64,000 bases of DNA from Actinoplanes sp. KI2 (GCF_025630775.1 NZ_JAOSZE010000007.1:1-64000); one strand, 5' to 3'. Shown: positions 33,522-42,830, counted from the first letter of the stretch. The notes: generated by a model not told the origin, from the letters alone. Program-made: numbers and translations.

Positions 33522-34358
33522 TTACTTGACGCTGCCGCTGAGCAGTCCGTTGACGATGAACCGGTTGAGGGCCACCGCGATCACGGCCGGCACCGCCAGG
33601 GCGAGCACGCCGGCCGCGTTGAGCAGCCCGAACGGCACGGTGTGCCGGCCCTGCAGCGCCGCGATGGCGACGGTGAGCGGCTGGGTCGACAGGTCGCTGG
33701 AGAGCACCAGCGGGAACAGGAACTGGGCCCACGCGAACAGGAAGGTGATGATGGCCGTGGACACGATGCCCGGCCACGCCAGTGGCAGCACGATGCGCCA
33801 CAGGATCTGCATCCGGCTCGCGCCGTCGACCTGACCGGCCTCCTCGATCGCGATCGGCAGGCTGGTCATGTAGCTGTGCAGGATCCAGGTGGCCAGCGGC
33901 AGGAAGCCCGAAACATACACCAGAACAATTCCCGTGTACGTGTTGACCAGGCCGAACACGCTCATGATCCGGTACAGCGGGATCAGCGTGGTGTAGGCGG
34001 GGAAGGCCATGGTGGCGAGCACCGCGTAGAACAGCAGGTTCCGGCCCCGGAACCGCATCCGGGCGAAGGCGTACGCGGCGAGGGTGGCCAGTGCCACGGT
34101 GATGACCGTGGCGGCCGTGCACTCGACGACAATGTTGATCGAGGAGCGGCGAATGGTGTCCGGGATCTCGCCGGTCCCGCTCAGCAGCGCGTGGTAGTTG
34201 CTCAGCATCGGGCTGGGCGGCAGGTAGTGCGCGGGCCTGGCGCTGATCTGCGCGTTGGTCTGCAGGCTGGTGTTGAGCGTCCAGTACAGCGGCACCAGCG
34301 ACCACAGCACGATGAACAGGATGCCGAGGGTCCGGGCCCAGGGACGGCGTCGAGGCAT
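33522..34358 (-). CDS. Sugar ABC transporter permease, MalG type
   Basis: The 278-residue permease has six hydrophobic helices. The ABC-contacting EAA loop is IEEAGQVDGASRMQILWRIV (about residues 175-195), and the C-terminus NRFIVNGLLSGSVK is typical of MalG proteins. It pairs with the next permease to form the pore of a CUT1 family importer. The start codon overlaps the stop of the upstream permease as ATGA. It is the last gene of the three-gene import operon. No ATPase is encoded with it, so a shared MsiK-type ATPase elsewhere is expected. Confidence 0.9.
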   Translation of the reverse strand: MPRRRPWARTLGILFIVLWSLVPLYWTLNTSLQTNAQISARPAHYLPPSPMLSNYHALLSGTGEIPDTIRRSSINIVVECTAATVITVALATLAAYAFARMRFRGRNLLFYAVLATMAFPAYTTLIPLYRIMSVFGLVNTYTGIVLVYVSGFLPLATWILHSYMTSLPIAIEEAGQVDGASRMQILWRIVLPLAWPGIVSTAIITFLFAWAQFLFPLVLSSDLSTQPLTVAIAALQGRHTVPFGLLNAAGVLALAVPAVIAVALNRFIVNGLLSGSVK

Positions 34359-35308
34359 CAGAACTCCACCTGCCGGTAGACGAGCTTCACCACGCCGAGC
34401 GAGAGGATCAGCGTGGCGATGGTGATCAGCAGCGAGAGCGCGTAGCCCTCGCCGAAGTCCAGGTTCTGGAAGCTGATGAAGTAGGTCTGCATGGTCAGCG
34501 ACGCCCCGGTGTCGGCCGAGCCGTTGAGCACGTACGGCTGGTCGAACACGTTCAGCGTGGCGATCACCGCCTGCACCATGGCGATCGCGATGCCCGGGCG
34601 GGCGAGTGGCAGGGTGATCCGCCGCAGCGCCTGCCAGGCGGTGGCGCCGTCGAGCACCGCCGCCTCGTACAGCTCGCCCGGGATGTTCTGCAGCGAGGCC
34701 AGGATCAGCAGCGTGGACAGCGGCGTCATCTGCCAGACCTGCACGAGTTCGATGGCGAGGATGGTCAGGAACCGGTGCTGACCGAGGAACACCTGGTAGT
34801 GCGAGATCAGGTGGGTCGAGCTGAGCACGCTGTTGAGCAGGCCGATGTTGGCGTCCCAGATGCCCGTCCAGACGAGACCCTCGACCACGCCGGGCAGCGC
34901 CCACGGCAGGATCAGCACGGCGATCAGGATCGACCGGCCGCGGAACGGCCGCTGCAGGGTCACCGCCATGACGATGCCGAGGATCGTCGACAGCGCGACG
35001 CCGATCACCACGTACAGACCGGTGTTGAGCAGGCTCGACCGGACCGCGCCGTCGGCGAACAGGTGCCGGAAGTTGTCCAGGCCGTTGAACGTGGTCGGCG
35101 GGTCGAGTTCGTCGACCCGGAAGAACGACTGCACGATCGTCACCCCGGCCGGCACCAGGGCCAGCGCGACGATGAACAGGGCCAAGGGTGTGACCAGGGC
35201 GTACGGCAGCACGTCGAGACGCCGCCCGCGGGGCCGGGCTCGGCCCGGCGCCGCGGTGCCGGTCGGCGGCACGTCGTGCCGCCGACCGCTGCGAGTACCG
35301 ACCATCAT
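34358..35308 (-). CDS. Sugar ABC transporter permease, MalF type
   Basis: The 316-residue protein has six transmembrane helices after a basic, Pro-rich cytoplasmic N-terminus. The EAA loop reads ELYEAAVLDGATAWQALRRI (about residues 215-235), the MalF form. It is the first permease after the substrate-binding protein, and both borders overlap neighbouring genes by four bases. With the MalG-type partner it forms the membrane channel of a sugar importer. The substrate is unknown. Confidence 0.9.
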   Translation of the reverse strand: MMVGTRSGRRHDVPPTGTAAPGRARPRGRRLDVLPYALVTPLALFIVALALVPAGVTIVQSFFRVDELDPPTTFNGLDNFRHLFADGAVRSSLLNTGLYVVIGVALSTILGIVMAVTLQRPFRGRSILIAVLILPWALPGVVEGLVWTGIWDANIGLLNSVLSSTHLISHYQVFLGQHRFLTILAIELVQVWQMTPLSTLLILASLQNIPGELYEAAVLDGATAWQALRRITLPLARPGIAIAMVQAVIATLNVFDQPYVLNGSADTGASLTMQTYFISFQNLDFGEGYALSLLITIATLILSLGVVKLVYRQVEF

Positions 35309-36630
35309 CAGCTGGACAACCTGTTTGCGGTGCCGGCCATCGCCCTGATCGCGTCATCGACGCTCATCGAGCCGGTCGCCGCGGCGTGCAGGCTGGTGTA
35401 GACGGACTTGGAGAACTCCGGGTACCAGGAGGGCGCGCCCTCCGGGAACACCGGCTTGGCACTGTTCTTGAGCATGTCGGCCAGCTGCTGGCCGCCGATC
35501 AGCTTGCCCTTCTGGGTCAGCTCGGCCATGCCGGCCAGGCGCGACGGCAGGAAGTAGCCGGGCATCACCTTGTCCGGCCCGCTCGCCCCGGCGAAGTCGG
35601 CCTGGTTCTGTGCGCTGGTGAACCAGTCGATGAACTTCGCCGCGGCCGCCGGGTACTTGGCCTGCCGGGGGATGCCGATGCCGTCCGGGTTGCTCATGTT
35701 CGGGCCGGCCCCGCCGGCACCCGGTGTCGACAGGTAGGCGACCTGGTCGACCACGGTGGACGAGGCCGGCACGCTGTACAGGCTGCCGACGTTGCCCGAG
35801 TAGTCGGCGAAGGTGCTGGCCACCACGCCCTTGGCCATCAGGGTCTGCTGGCCCTGACTGTCGGCCACATTGATGTTGCCAGGCGGCACCAGGCCCTGCT
35901 TGATCGCGTCGACCATCCACTGCGCGGCCCGGTAGCCGGGGGATTCCGGCGTGGCGAACTGCGGCTTGCCCGAGCCGTCGAGGATCGTCCCGCCGAACGC
36001 CGCGGTCGTCTGGTACCAGTACGTCGACAGGCCCTCGGCGGCGGCGAACGGGATGTTGAGGGGGTACTGCACCACGTTCTTGGACTTGAGCTGCTTCAGG
36101 TCGGCGTTGTACTCGTCCATCGTGGTCGGCATCGTGCTGATACCGGCCTTCGTGAACAGCTTCTTGTTCACGGTGGTGACCAGGAACGACGCGTCGTACG
36201 GGATGCCGATGACGTGGCCGTTGGAGCTGAACGAGGGCAGTTGCGGCATCTCGCCGGCCAGCGCCTTGGTGTCCAGGTAGTTCTCCATCGGGTAGAACCA
36301 GTTGAGTTTGCCCAGCTGGCCGACCCGCGACCAGTCCACATCGGTGGCGTCGGCGAAGTAGGTCTTCGCGGTGGCCGCAGCGGCGATCTTGGTCTGCAGG
36401 CTGTCCCAGTCGGTGTTGGTCCATTTGACCGTGATGCCGGTGCTCTTGGTGAAGGCGTCGATCGAAGCCTGCGGCGGGGGCTCGGTGGCGAGGGCGACGG
36501 TGATCGTCACGCCGGTGGTCTTGTCGGATCCGCTGCTGCCCTTGCTGCCGCCGCAGCCGGTCGCCAGGGCGCCGAGGAGCACGAGGGCGCCGGCCATATA
36601 CACAGTTCGGGGGTGTCGAGACGTAGTCAT
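35308..36630 (-). CDS. Extracellular sugar-binding lipoprotein of an ABC importer
   Basis: The 440-residue precursor begins MTTSRHPRTVYMAGALVLLG with a lipobox LATGC, so it is lipid-anchored on the outer face of the membrane. The mature protein has the SBP family 1 pattern: TVALATEPPPQASIDAFTKS, YPMENYLD, GIPYDASFLVTTVNKKLFTK and SAQNQADFAGASGP. It captures a sugar or oligosaccharide for the two permeases encoded next. An AAGGGC RBS supports this ATG; an in-frame frame extends a little further but has no signal. It is divergent from the DeoR regulator across an operator-rich promoter. Confidence 0.9.
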   Translation of the reverse strand: MTTSRHPRTVYMAGALVLLGALATGCGGSKGSSGSDKTTGVTITVALATEPPPQASIDAFTKSTGITVKWTNTDWDSLQTKIAAAATAKTYFADATDVDWSRVGQLGKLNWFYPMENYLDTKALAGEMPQLPSFSSNGHVIGIPYDASFLVTTVNKKLFTKAGISTMPTTMDEYNADLKQLKSKNVVQYPLNIPFAAAEGLSTYWYQTTAAFGGTILDGSGKPQFATPESPGYRAAQWMVDAIKQGLVPPGNINVADSQGQQTLMAKGVVASTFADYSGNVGSLYSVPASSTVVDQVAYLSTPGAGGAGPNMSNPDGIGIPRQAKYPAAAAKFIDWFTSAQNQADFAGASGPDKVMPGYFLPSRLAGMAELTQKGKLIGGQQLADMLKNSAKPVFPEGAPSWYPEFSKSVYTSLHAAATGSMSVDDAIRAMAGTANRLSS

Positions 36631-36666
36631 CACGGTCAGCCCTTCTCGTACTGACAGCGCGGTCCC

Positions 36667-36854
36667 TTTGCGCACTCCAGTGCGCATCTGCGCAACTCCG
36701 GGGCCGCAGTGGGACGACTATGGCATCGGCTGCGCATACGGTCAATCGAAGATTGCGCGATCCTTGCGTAATGCGCAGCTCTGCTCGAAATAGTTGCGCG
36801 TAACGCGCAATGCGTTTGAGCGAAGGCGCAGAACGGCGGAGTCGAACTGCGCAA
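36667..36854. promoter_or_regulatory. Dense TGCGCA operator field between the ABC operon and the DeoR gene
   Basis: About nine TTGCGCA-like elements lie in 190 bp, including 36668-36674, 36681-36686, 36689-36695, 36731-36737, 36753-36759, 36764-36777 and 36848-36854. One is a perfect palindrome, TTGCGCG-TAA-CGCGCAA, at 36794-36810. DeoR-family repressors bind repeated short elements in divergent promoters, so this is the likely operator of the adjacent regulator. Confidence 0.7.
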
Positions 36855-36874
36855 CCGGGTGCTACCTTTCCGGC

Positions 36875-37633
36875 ATGCAACGCAAGCAGCGTCTGCGCGA
36901 GATGGTGGCGGCGATCGTCGAGCGGGGCAGCCTCGACGTCGAGGCCCTGGCCGAGCTCTTCGCCGTCTCGCCCGCCACCGTGCGCCGCGACCTGGAGGTC
37001 CTGGAAAAGCAGCGGCTGGTCAGCCGCACCCGGGGCGGCGCGACCACGCACGCCTCGTTCAACGACCTGCCGCTGTCCTACAAGACCGAGCAGGACACCG
37101 GCGAGAAGCGGCGGATCGCCCGGCAGGCGCTGCGCTTCCTGGAGGGCGCCCGGGTCATCGGCACCACCGGCGGCACCACGGTCTCGGAGTTCGCCCGCCT
37201 GCTGATGGACCGCGACGGGCTGACCATCGTCACCAACGCCCTCAACGTGGCGACCTACCTGGTCGCCAACCCGCGGCTGCGGGTGTTCTCGGCCGGTGGC
37301 GAGGTGCGCAGCAGCAGCCAGGAGGCGGTCGGGCCGAGCGCCGAGAGGTTCATGGCCGACTACAACATCGACGTTGCCTTCATCGGCGTCGACGGCGTCG
37401 ACGCCACGGCCGGCTGCACCAACTACGACCCGGTCGGCTGCCGGGTCAACGCCGTGCTGCGCGAGCAGGCCCGGGTCAGCGTGGTGCTGGCCGACGCCAC
37501 GAAGATCGGCCGGGTGGCACTCGCCCAGGTGTGCAAGATGTCCGACGTGGACGTGCTGGTCACCGACGACCGGGCCGGCGGCAGCGCCCTCGACGCGATC
37601 CGGGCCCAGGGCTGCCAGGTGCTCACCGCCTGA
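36875..37633 (+). CDS. DeoR family transcriptional regulator
   Basis: The 252-residue protein starts MQRKQRLREMVAAIVERGSL. The DeoR HTH (LAELFAVSPATVRRDLEVLE, residues 27-46) is followed by the family hinge RGGA. The sugar-phosphate-sensing domain then has VIGTTGGTTVSEFARLL and the conserved IGVDGVDATAGCTNYD, with ADATKIGRVA near the end. It binds DNA and is released by a phosphorylated sugar. It is divergent from the ABC import operon and probably controls it through the TGCGCA repeats. The ATG at 36875 begins the family alignment; the open frame further upstream overlaps the operator region. Confidence 0.92.
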   Translation: MQRKQRLREMVAAIVERGSLDVEALAELFAVSPATVRRDLEVLEKQRLVSRTRGGATTHASFNDLPLSYKTEQDTGEKRRIARQALRFLEGARVIGTTGGTTVSEFARLLMDRDGLTIVTNALNVATYLVANPRLRVFSAGGEVRSSSQEAVGPSAERFMADYNIDVAFIGVDGVDATAGCTNYDPVGCRVNAVLREQARVSVVLADATKIGRVALAQVCKMSDVDVLVTDDRAGGSALDAIRAQGCQVLTA

Positions 37634-37685
37634 GCGGCGGTTGCGCGTTCAGTGCTCGAAGTTGTGCATTTCGGCACCCATGAGG

Positions 37686-40481
37686 TCAGTCGCCGCGGGC
37701 GGCCATCGCGGCCAGGCCGAGATCCGTCATGGCGGCCTGGTCGCCGTCGGCGAACACCATGGTCCGCGCCCACTGATACCGGCTTCCGGAGGTCTTGAAG
37801 ACCTCGGCGGTCCCGGTCAGCCTCGCGGCGTCTCCGCCCAGCAACGCCTCGGCCCGGTCGACGATCGCCCCCGCGACGGGGTTTCCGGCGACCAGCGCGC
37901 GGGCGGCGGTGATTCGATCGGCGGCGTCGGCGGCGCCGGCCAGCACGGCGGCCTCCGCCTTCAGGGCGACGTACCAATGCAGCCAGATCCAGGTCACCCA
38001 GCGCCAGACCGCAGCGGGTTCCGACTCCAGCCGCCGCAGTGCCTCGTCCGGCCGCCCGAAATGGAGGAGCTCGATCGCGTCGAAGACGGCCCGATAGCCG
38101 TAGATGTGCCCGGCCGGGGTGCCGAGCTGGCCAAGGATCGTCAGCCAGGTGCGACGGGCTTCCTGATCGCCACGGAGACCGTGGATCATCGCCACCCCGG
38201 CGACGGCCGCGCCGAGCGCGGGCTTCGCGGGCCGCCCCGCCCGTTGCCAGGATTCCCGGAACAGTTCGCTCAGGGCCAGCGTGTCGCCCGGGTCACCGGC
38301 CAGGGCGCCGGCCGTCATCCGCCAGCTGATCGCCCGGTGGCGCACCTCGGCCAGCAGCGGATGGTCGGCCAGCCGCCGGGCCCACCGCTGGGCGCCGGGC
38401 AGGTCGCCGGCGCCGAGACTGGCCTCGGCGGCCTCACCGAGCGCGTCGACCAGCTCGTGGGCCGTCGCCGGCGTGACCGGCAGGGCCGACAGCAGCTCGA
38501 TGCGGCGGCGTGCGGTGGCGGCGGAGCCGAACGTCTGCCCGGCCCAGCACTGGGCGCCCAACAGCGCGTCGAGGGCGGCCGACTCGGCGAGCAGGTCCCC
38601 CGTTCGCCGGGCCAGCTCCACCGCGCGTTCGGCGCCGGCCAACGTCTGCGGCACGTCGTTGGTGGGCGGGCCGTGACCGCCGCCGAACGCGTCGTGCACG
38701 ACGGCCGCCTCGGCCAGCGCGATCGCGGCCCGCGCGGCCGCGTCGTCACCGGCCGACTCCCGGGCCTGGTCGATGAGCGCCAGCGCGTGCGCCTGCGGGA
38801 GCACCGTGGTGAAGCTTCCCGAGTATCGGTAGGCGTTGGTGGCCGCGGCGGCAAGGTCGCAGGCGGCCCCGGCCGGGTCGCCGGCTCGGCGGGCGGCGTC
38901 GGCGGCAGCCAACCGGAAACGGTGCATCTCGTCGCCGCGCATCGCGCAGCCGGCGACGGTGGCCGCGTGGCGGAACATCGCCGCGGCCTCGGCCGGGTCG
39001 TCGGCGAGGCCGGCGGCCTGCGCGAAACGCTGCTGCGCCTCGCCGAGCAGGTTGCGGGTGAAGGTGAGCTCGGCGAGGCACCGGGCCAGACAGCACGCGT
39101 CCGGGCGCTGGTCGGGGCGGCCGGCGGCCCACCCGAGGGCGGCCCGCAGATCGTCGGCGACCTGGTCGAACCGGGCCCGCCAGCCGGCGCGTACGTCGGA
39201 AAGGTCGGCGGCGCGCTCCAGGCACCAGTGCAGATGCGCGGCGCGAGTGCTGTCCAGCTCGCCCGACTCGGCGAGCCGCTCGACGCCGTACTGGCGTACC
39301 GTCTCCAGCGCCCGGTATTCGGTGGTGTCCGGTGACAGTGCGACCACGAGCAGGTTCTGCTCGGCCAGTCGGGCCAGGCCGTCGGCCGTGGCGCCGATGT
39401 CGTGTCCGGCCACCTTCGCCGCCGCTGCCAGGCCGAACGGCGAGACGAAGACCGAGATGCGGTGCAGCAGCGCCCGGTCGTCCGGCTCGAGCAGGGCATG
39501 GCTCCAATCCAGCGCCGCGCGTACCGATCGGTGCCGGTCGTCGGCCCGTGGGCCACCGGTCAGCATGCGCAGCTGGTCGGTGAGCCCGGCGGTCAAGCCT
39601 TCCCGCCCCAGCGTCGGCCAGCGGGCGGCGGCCAGCTCGATCGCCAGCGCGACGCCGTCCAGGCGCCGGCAGATCGCGACGATGTCCGCCGGATCCGGGC
39701 TGCCGCCGACGGCTGCCGCCCGATCGAGGAACAACGCGACGGCGTCGGACTCGGTGTCGCCGTCGAGCGACATCGGCGGCACCGCATAGACGTGCTCGAA
39801 CGGCACCATCAGTCGAGCCCGGCTCGTCGCCAGCACCGTCAGGCCGGGACATGCGGCGAGCAGCCGCTCCACGAACGTGGCCACCCCGGACAGCACCTGC
39901 TCGCAGTTGTCCAGGACGAGCAGCGCCTGGCGATCGGCCAGGGCGTCGATCACCGTCTCGCCGATGTCGCTACCCGGCTCCTCGCCGACGCCCAGCGCCA
40001 GGGCGACCGCGGCGGCCACCATGCCCGGATCGGTGAGCGGCACCAGGTCGACGAACCACACGCCGCCGGCAAACTCACCGGCGAGGTCGGCGGCGACGGT
40101 CGACGCGAGCCGGGTCTTGCCGACGCCACCGGCGCCGACCGCCGTCACCTGCCGATGTGCCTTGATCATCTTGGCCAGCTCGGCGCACTCCCGCGACCGG
40201 CCGACGAACGACGTCAGCTGCACGGGCAGAACCGGCGCCGATGCGGCCCGGCCGGCTCGGTCCCGCTCGGCGTGCTCGGCGTGCTCGGCGGCCCGGCGGG
40301 CCAGGGCCCGCCGGTCGGGCACCTCCAGCTTGCGCAGCAACGACGAGACGTGGCTTTCGACGGTACGCACGGAGATGAACAGCTTCGCGGCGATCTCGGC
40401 ATTGGTCAGGTGCCCGCCGAGCAGGGCGAGCACCTCCGCCTCCCGTGCCGAGATGTCCTCGATCGGCCGCCCGGCTGCCAA
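37686..40481 (-). CDS. HTH-NB-ARC-TPR transcriptional regulator (LuxR-type HTH at the N-terminus)
   Basis: The protein of about 931 residues has a LuxR/NarL-type HTH first (ISAREAEVLALLGGHLTNAE and FISVRTVESHVSSLLRKLEV, residues 10-60). A P-loop ATPase domain follows, with AVGAGGVGKTRLA near 118 and Walker B LLVLDNCEQV near 195, and then a long helical TPR-like region to the end. Most large ATP-binding LuxR regulators carry the HTH at the C-terminus, but this order is known in actinomycetes. No ATG fits. I chose TTG (complement at 40479-40481), eight bases after AGGGGG. It is divergent from the MFS exporter it may regulate. Confidence 0.8.
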   Translation of the reverse strand: MAAGRPIEDISAREAEVLALLGGHLTNAEIAAKLFISVRTVESHVSSLLRKLEVPDRRALARRAAEHAEHAERDRAGRAASAPVLPVQLTSFVGRSRECAELAKMIKAHRQVTAVGAGGVGKTRLASTVAADLAGEFAGGVWFVDLVPLTDPGMVAAAVALALGVGEEPGSDIGETVIDALADRQALLVLDNCEQVLSGVATFVERLLAACPGLTVLATSRARLMVPFEHVYAVPPMSLDGDTESDAVALFLDRAAAVGGSPDPADIVAICRRLDGVALAIELAAARWPTLGREGLTAGLTDQLRMLTGGPRADDRHRSVRAALDWSHALLEPDDRALLHRISVFVSPFGLAAAAKVAGHDIGATADGLARLAEQNLLVVALSPDTTEYRALETVRQYGVERLAESGELDSTRAAHLHWCLERAADLSDVRAGWRARFDQVADDLRAALGWAAGRPDQRPDACCLARCLAELTFTRNLLGEAQQRFAQAAGLADDPAEAAAMFRHAATVAGCAMRGDEMHRFRLAAADAARRAGDPAGAACDLAAAATNAYRYSGSFTTVLPQAHALALIDQARESAGDDAAARAAIALAEAAVVHDAFGGGHGPPTNDVPQTLAGAERAVELARRTGDLLAESAALDALLGAQCWAGQTFGSAATARRRIELLSALPVTPATAHELVDALGEAAEASLGAGDLPGAQRWARRLADHPLLAEVRHRAISWRMTAGALAGDPGDTLALSELFRESWQRAGRPAKPALGAAVAGVAMIHGLRGDQEARRTWLTILGQLGTPAGHIYGYRAVFDAIELLHFGRPDEALRRLESEPAAVWRWVTWIWLHWYVALKAEAAVLAGAADAADRITAARALVAGNPVAGAIVDRAEALLGGDAARLTGTAEVFKTSGSRYQWARTMVFADGDQAAMTDLGLAAMAARGD

Positions 40482-40599
40482 TTCGCGTACCCCCTGGCTG
40501 GTGACTGGCGTGATGCGGGATCCGTGGTGCGTTCCGTGGCCGGCACGGATGCCGGCGAACCCACGGCCGCGCGACGCTGATCCCGTGGGGAGATCAAGA

Positions 40600-41976
40600 G
40601 TGACGGAGCGTGCCTGGGCAGGATCGTACGGCAGATTGCTGAGGCAGCCGGTCCTGCGCCGAGTGCTGCCCGGCATGATGATCTCCGCCCTCGGCGACGG
40701 CATGAGCATGGTGGCGGTGGCCTGGCTGGCGCTGGCGATCGCCCGGCCGGGCCAGGCCGGGGTGTGGATCGGTCTCGCGGTCGCCGCTTATGCGCTGCCG
40801 GCTCCGGTCGGGGCGGCCCTGCTGGCCGGCGTGATGCGGCGGCTGACCGCGTCCCGGCTGGTCGCGGCGGACGCGACGGTGCGGGCGGCGTCGCTGGGCA
40901 CGATCGCCGTGCTGGCCGCGGCCGGGCGGTTGACCCCCTTCGTCTACGTGCTGCTGCTGGCGGTGTCGTCGCTGCTGCACGCCTGGGGGAGCGCCGGCCT
41001 GTACACGCTCATCGCCGAGGTGCTGCCGGAGCGGGACCGGGTCACCGGCAACGCGCTGCTGTCGACCTTCAACCAGGCGGCTTTCATCGTCGGCCCGGCC
41101 CTGGCCGGTGGGTTGACCACGCTGACCGGCCCGGCCTGGGTCATCGGCGCCGACGCGGCGAGCTTCGCCGTCCTGGCGATCGCCTGCCGGCGCTGGGCGG
41201 GCCGACCGACGACGACCGGAAGCAGCCGGGCGGCCGAACCCGCCGGCGGAGGCTGGCGCGTGATCGTCGATCGGCCACCGCTGCTCGGTCTGATCCTCGT
41301 CACCTGCGCGTTCTTCTTCCTTTATGGCCCGGTGGAGGTGGCACTGCCGGTCCACGTCGCCGACGGGCTGCACGGCTCGCCCAGCCTGCTCGGCCTCTAC
41401 TGGACGGTCTTCGGCGCCGGCGCGACCGTCGGCGCGCTCGGCGCCGCCGCGCTCCGCAACCGTTCACTGCGGAAGGTCGTGCCGTGGATCATCATCGGCT
41501 GGGGAGCGGCGCTGCTGCCGCTCGGCCTGACCGAGGCCGTCGTCCCGGGCCTGATCGGGCTGGCCGCCGGGGGCCTGATCTACGGACCGTTCAGCGCGAT
41601 CTCCACCGCCCTGTTCCAGGCCGGCACCCCACCGCAGGCGCTGAGCCGGGTGCTCGCCGTCCGCACCGCGCTGACCACCCCGTCCACCGCGCTCGGCACC
41701 CTGCTGGGCGGCCCGCTCGTGACCGTCCTCGGTGCTCAGCGAACGCTACTGATCTCCGGACTGCTCACGATCGCCCTCGGGACGGCGGTCGCCTTCACCG
41801 TACGCCGGCGGAGCCACGATCCGTGGCCCGATCCGTGGCCGCGACGGAGGTGGCGCCCCGCTACGGCCACAAGACTGAAAGTCACCCCACGAAACAGCGG
41901 AGACACCGAGATGACCAGCACCGATACCTACGACGGCTGCACCACGCCATCGTCAAGGCGAACGCGCCCCAGCTGA
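40600..41976 (+). CDS. MFS transporter (drug exporter-like) with read-through C-terminal tail
   Basis: The 458-residue membrane protein starts at GTG behind GGGGAG. About 12 hydrophobic helices are visible, with ISALGDGMSMVAVAWLALAI near the start, MRRLTASRLVAADATVRAAS as the loop 2-3 region and FNQAAFIVGPALAGGLTTL typical of MFS-type exporters. It probably exports a small compound. The last 50 or so residues, after FTVRRRSHDPWPDPWPRRR, are not membrane-like. They run into the start of a decayed DUF1801 gene (MTSTDTYDG at 41911) in the same frame, so the original stop seems to have been lost. Confidence 0.82.
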   Translation: MTERAWAGSYGRLLRQPVLRRVLPGMMISALGDGMSMVAVAWLALAIARPGQAGVWIGLAVAAYALPAPVGAALLAGVMRRLTASRLVAADATVRAASLGTIAVLAAAGRLTPFVYVLLLAVSSLLHAWGSAGLYTLIAEVLPERDRVTGNALLSTFNQAAFIVGPALAGGLTTLTGPAWVIGADAASFAVLAIACRRWAGRPTTTGSSRAAEPAGGGWRVIVDRPPLLGLILVTCAFFFLYGPVEVALPVHVADGLHGSPSLLGLYWTVFGAGATVGALGAAALRNRSLRKVVPWIIIGWGAALLPLGLTEAVVPGLIGLAAGGLIYGPFSAISTALFQAGTPPQALSRVLAVRTALTTPSTALGTLLGGPLVTVLGAQRTLLISGLLTIALGTAVAFTVRRRSHDPWPDPWPRRRWRPATATRLKVTPRNSGDTEMTSTDTYDGCTTPSSRRTRPS

Positions 41977-42034
41977 CCCCCGACTGTGGTACGGCATGCC
42001 GGCGTACGCCAAGAACGGCACTGTTCGGCGATAG
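41911..42034 (+). pseudogene. Decayed DUF1801-type protein gene (frameshifted and truncated)
   Basis: Three short segments in different frames add up to the start of a DUF1801 protein: MTSTDTYDG (41911 on), then LHHAIVKANAPQLTPD, then WYGMPAYAKNGTV (41987-42025), followed by a TAG. The LTPD and WYGMPAYAK segments are typical of this small iron-chaperone-like family. At least two frameshifts separate them and the remainder of the gene is gone. The first piece is now read as the tail of the MFS gene. Confidence 0.6.
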
Positions 42035-42098
42035 TTGGCACTGTTGCCCGCACATGCCAACAGATACCTACCACATGTCAGCAAGGAACCCCACGCCG

Positions 42099-42773
42099 AT
42101 GTCGTCCACAGCAGGCGAGCTCGTTACCGAGGTGTTGGAGCACGACGGCGGACGTCAGGTCACCGCCTACGTCCCGGCGGCTGCGCCCGAGGCGATCGTC
42201 TTTGCCGGTGACGGCCAGTTGCTCGCGTCGTGGGGAGCAGCGCTGGAGGCCGCCGATCTACCGCCCACGATGATCATCGGCGCCCACCGGCTGGAGGACG
42301 AGACGCTGAGGCTGCACGAGTACTCACCGGGCCGCAGCACGGACGCGTTCACCTTCGACCCGCAAAGATTCGCGGCACACGAGAAATTCTTCGTCGAGGA
42401 CGTACGCCGATGGGCGGCGAGTCGCCTGGGCACCAAGCTGCCGGCCGACCGAACTGCGACGTTCGGTGTCTCCGCCGGCGCAGAACTCGCATTGGCCATG
42501 GGACTCCGTCATCCCGACGTCTACGGCGCGGTCTTCTGCGCCTCTCCGGGCGCGGGATACCAGCCACCCGCAGTGCTACCCAGCAGGCTCCCACGCACCT
42601 ACCTCGTCGCCGGCACCGAGGAACCGTTCTTCCGCGACAACGCGATCCGGTGGGCTAATGCGCTGCGAGACGCGGGCGGCGACGTCGTCCTGACCGAGCG
42701 GGCCGGCTCGCACGGCGGCGCGTTCTGGAAACAAGAGTTTCCCCTGATGGTGGCCTGGGCGTTCGGGCACTGA
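42099..42773 (+). CDS. Esterase-like alpha/beta hydrolase
   Basis: The 224-residue protein starts MSSTAGELVTEVLEHDGGRQ; ATGs at 42054 and 42075 are alternatives. The nucleophile elbow FGVSAGAELALAMG (Ser near 121), the acidic AGTEEPFFRDNAIR segment and the His in AGSHGGAFWKQEF match the esterase D/enterochelin-esterase type of alpha/beta hydrolase. No signal peptide is seen, so it is cytoplasmic. The substrate is unknown. It sits just downstream of the decayed DUF1801 gene and upstream of a transposase relic, a patch that looks rearranged. Confidence 0.78.
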   Translation: MSSTAGELVTEVLEHDGGRQVTAYVPAAAPEAIVFAGDGQLLASWGAALEAADLPPTMIIGAHRLEDETLRLHEYSPGRSTDAFTFDPQRFAAHEKFFVEDVRRWAASRLGTKLPADRTATFGVSAGAELALAMGLRHPDVYGAVFCASPGAGYQPPAVLPSRLPRTYLVAGTEEPFFRDNAIRWANALRDAGGDVVLTERAGSHGGAFWKQEFPLMVAWAFGH

Positions 42774-42830
42774 GCCGCCCGACGCTCGCCGACGGTTCAA
42801 AACGATGGACACGTTGCCGTCGTTCGTGGG

